Shown one piece after another: positions 13,917 through 14,750 of a stretch of DNA of 14,750 bases. The translations under genes and the position numbers were made by a program. The DNA is from an uncultured Collinsella sp. GTDB taxonomy: Bacteria > Actinomycetota > Coriobacteriia > Coriobacteriales > Coriobacteriaceae. Position 1 is the stretch's first letter. Every line of letters begins with the position of its first letter. The stretch is from NCBI GenBank assembly GCA_900551365.1, contig URVZ01000043.1, positions 1-14,750 on the forward strand, in the 5' to 3' direction. The notes under the pieces were generated by a model. The model saw only the letters and a program-made list of their open reading frames with translations. It had not been told where the DNA came from and did no database searches.

Positions 13917-14546
13917 ATGATCAAGGCAGTGCTGTTTGATATGGACGGCGTGCTGGTCGATACCGAGTGGTTCTACAACCGCCGCCGCGTGGCGTTTATG
14001 GAGGAGAAGGGGTTCCACTTTGACGAGATCCCCGATCTTTCGGGGTCTAACGAGCCGGCCATTTGGCAGGCGCTGGTGCCCGACGATGTTGAGTTGCGCG
14101 AGCGCCTGCGCGTGGAGTACAAGCAGGTCTACAGCCCGGTCCATCCCGTTCCGTATGCCGAGCTGCTCAACGAGCAGACAGAGCCGGTGATGCGCGAACT
14201 GCACGAGCGCGGCGTGAAGTGTGCCATCGCGAGCTCGTCCTATCGCGAGCTGATCGATGAGCTGGTTGAGATCGCCGGTATTGCCGACGTGCTGGATTAC
14301 ACCATCAGCGGCCACGAGTGCAGCGCGTTTAAGCCCGACCCCGAGATCTACCTGCGCGCCATGGAGGCGCTGGGCGTGGAGCCGGCCGAGTGCCTGGTCA
14401 TCGAGGACTCGCCGATGGGCATTGAGGCGGGCAAGCGCTCCGGCGCCCGCGTCCTGGCGCTGCGCCCGCACGAGGGCGTCAACCTCGATCAGTCCGCTGC
14501 CGACGTTGTCATCGACAACCTGACCGACATTTTGGCCGCTTTGTAG
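13917..14546 (+). CDS. HAD-superfamily hydrolase, beta-phosphoglucomutase-like
   Basis: This 209-aa HAD subfamily I protein has motif I D8-M-D10-G-V-L-V-D-T-E with nucleophile D8 and acid/base D10; an alpha-helical cap (about 15-90); motif II S106 in IASSSYREL; motif III K139 in FKPDPEIYL; and motif IV E163-D164-S-P. It could be a sugar-phosphate or phosphoglycolate-type phosphatase, or a beta-phosphoglucomutase. I took ATG 13917 rather than 13911, because GAGAGGAG (13903-13910) directly abuts 13911 but is 6 bases from 13917. The terminator just upstream separates it from the PTS unit, so a role in the same pathway is not implied. Confidence 0.88.
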   Translation: MIKAVLFDMDGVLVDTEWFYNRRRVAFMEEKGFHFDEIPDLSGSNEPAIWQALVPDDVELRERLRVEYKQVYSPVHPVPYAELLNEQTEPVMRELHERGVKCAIASSSYRELIDELVEIAGIADVLDYTISGHECSAFKPDPEIYLRAMEALGVEPAECLVIEDSPMGIEAGKRSGARVLALRPHEGVNLDQSAADVVIDNLTDILAAL

Positions 14547-14549
14547 TGT

Positions 14550-14604
14550 CAATCCGCCGCGAGAAGCATTGGTTCACGCGTCTCTTGCTGCGGATTGGCT
14601 TAAT
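14550..14604 (+). terminator. Imperfect hairpin after the HAD gene
   Basis: CAATCCGC (14550-14557) pairs with GCGGATTG (14590-14597), with a broken inner GAGA/TCTC continuation, and is followed by GCTTAATTT. The loop is long, so termination is plausible but not certain. Confidence 0.45.
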
Positions 14605-14750
14605 TTGTCATCTATTTGGATTCGTTTGGCTTCGATACGGACTAAGTGAGTAGACTTTTTGGTGCAGGACGAGCACAAAGTGCATTTGCTCTAGTAAAAC
14701 CGACGCTCCTATAAGTTGTCAAGAGGCAGTTTGCGGGAGCGCTCTCTCCA
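14605..14750. other. Terminal gene-free stretch with a possible promoter
   Basis: No coding region is supported here. TTGCTC (14686-14691) and TATAAG (14710-14715) with an 18-base spacer could be a rightward promoter for a gene beyond the window. A short dyad GAGCA/TGCTC flanks 14671-14691. Nothing else stands out. Confidence 0.25.

Noticed and set aside
13917..14546. HAD gene as part of the PTS/deglycase operon
   Set aside because: A strong terminator separates it and its codon use resembles the housekeeping genes more than the PTS genes; a link remains possible only by readthrough.
1..14750. tRNA, rRNA, CRISPR array, transposase or integrase
   Set aside because: I looked for these on both strands and saw no supporting sequence.

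Overview
The window is GC-rich DNA from what looks like a Gram-positive gut actinobacterium. I infer a Collinsella-like member of the Coriobacteriia from the codon use, the gene families and the style of the intergenic repeats; no marker gene proves it. Gene density is high. No rRNA, tRNA, CRISPR array or insertion sequence was seen, and no intergenic gap exceeds about 230 bases.

Left part (1-6621) is housekeeping and metabolism, all on the + strand: the 3' end of endonuclease III (nth), the transcription-repair coupling factor mfd, a PAP2-superfamily membrane phosphatase, a low-specificity threonine aldolase (ltaE) ending at a strong intrinsic terminator, and a GNAT acetyltransferase of the phosphinothricin-acetyltransferase type.

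Middle and right part (6629-13830) is the accessory system. A minus-strand GntR/HutC-type regulator is divergent from a SIS-domain sugar-phosphate deglycase. A DMT/EamA permease follows. Then comes a run of genes for a complete mannose-family PTS permease (fused EIIA-EIIB, EIIC, EIID) and a second, paralogous SIS-domain deglycase. Both SIS proteins resemble FrlB, and the set (GntR/UTRA regulator, mannose-family PTS, two FrlB-type deglycases) has the composition of the Salmonella gfr system for fructoselysine and glucoselysine. The most economical model is uptake and phosphorylation of Amadori compounds by the PTS, cleavage by the two deglycases to a hexose phosphate and an amino acid, and possibly export of the amino acid by the EamA permease. 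No sugar kinase is present, and the PTS would make one unnecessary.

The control regions of this system are the least described part. The gntR/SIS intergenic region carries two near-identical 18-bp sites and a GGTAAT palindrome. The PTS promoter has a 14-bp direct repeat with a 21-bp period followed by helically spaced TATAA hexamers. Several intergenic spaces hold palindromic elements that look like dispersed genomic repeats.

The right end (13917-14546) is a HAD phosphatase/phosphoglucomutase-like gene after a strong terminator, then about 200 bases without a gene.
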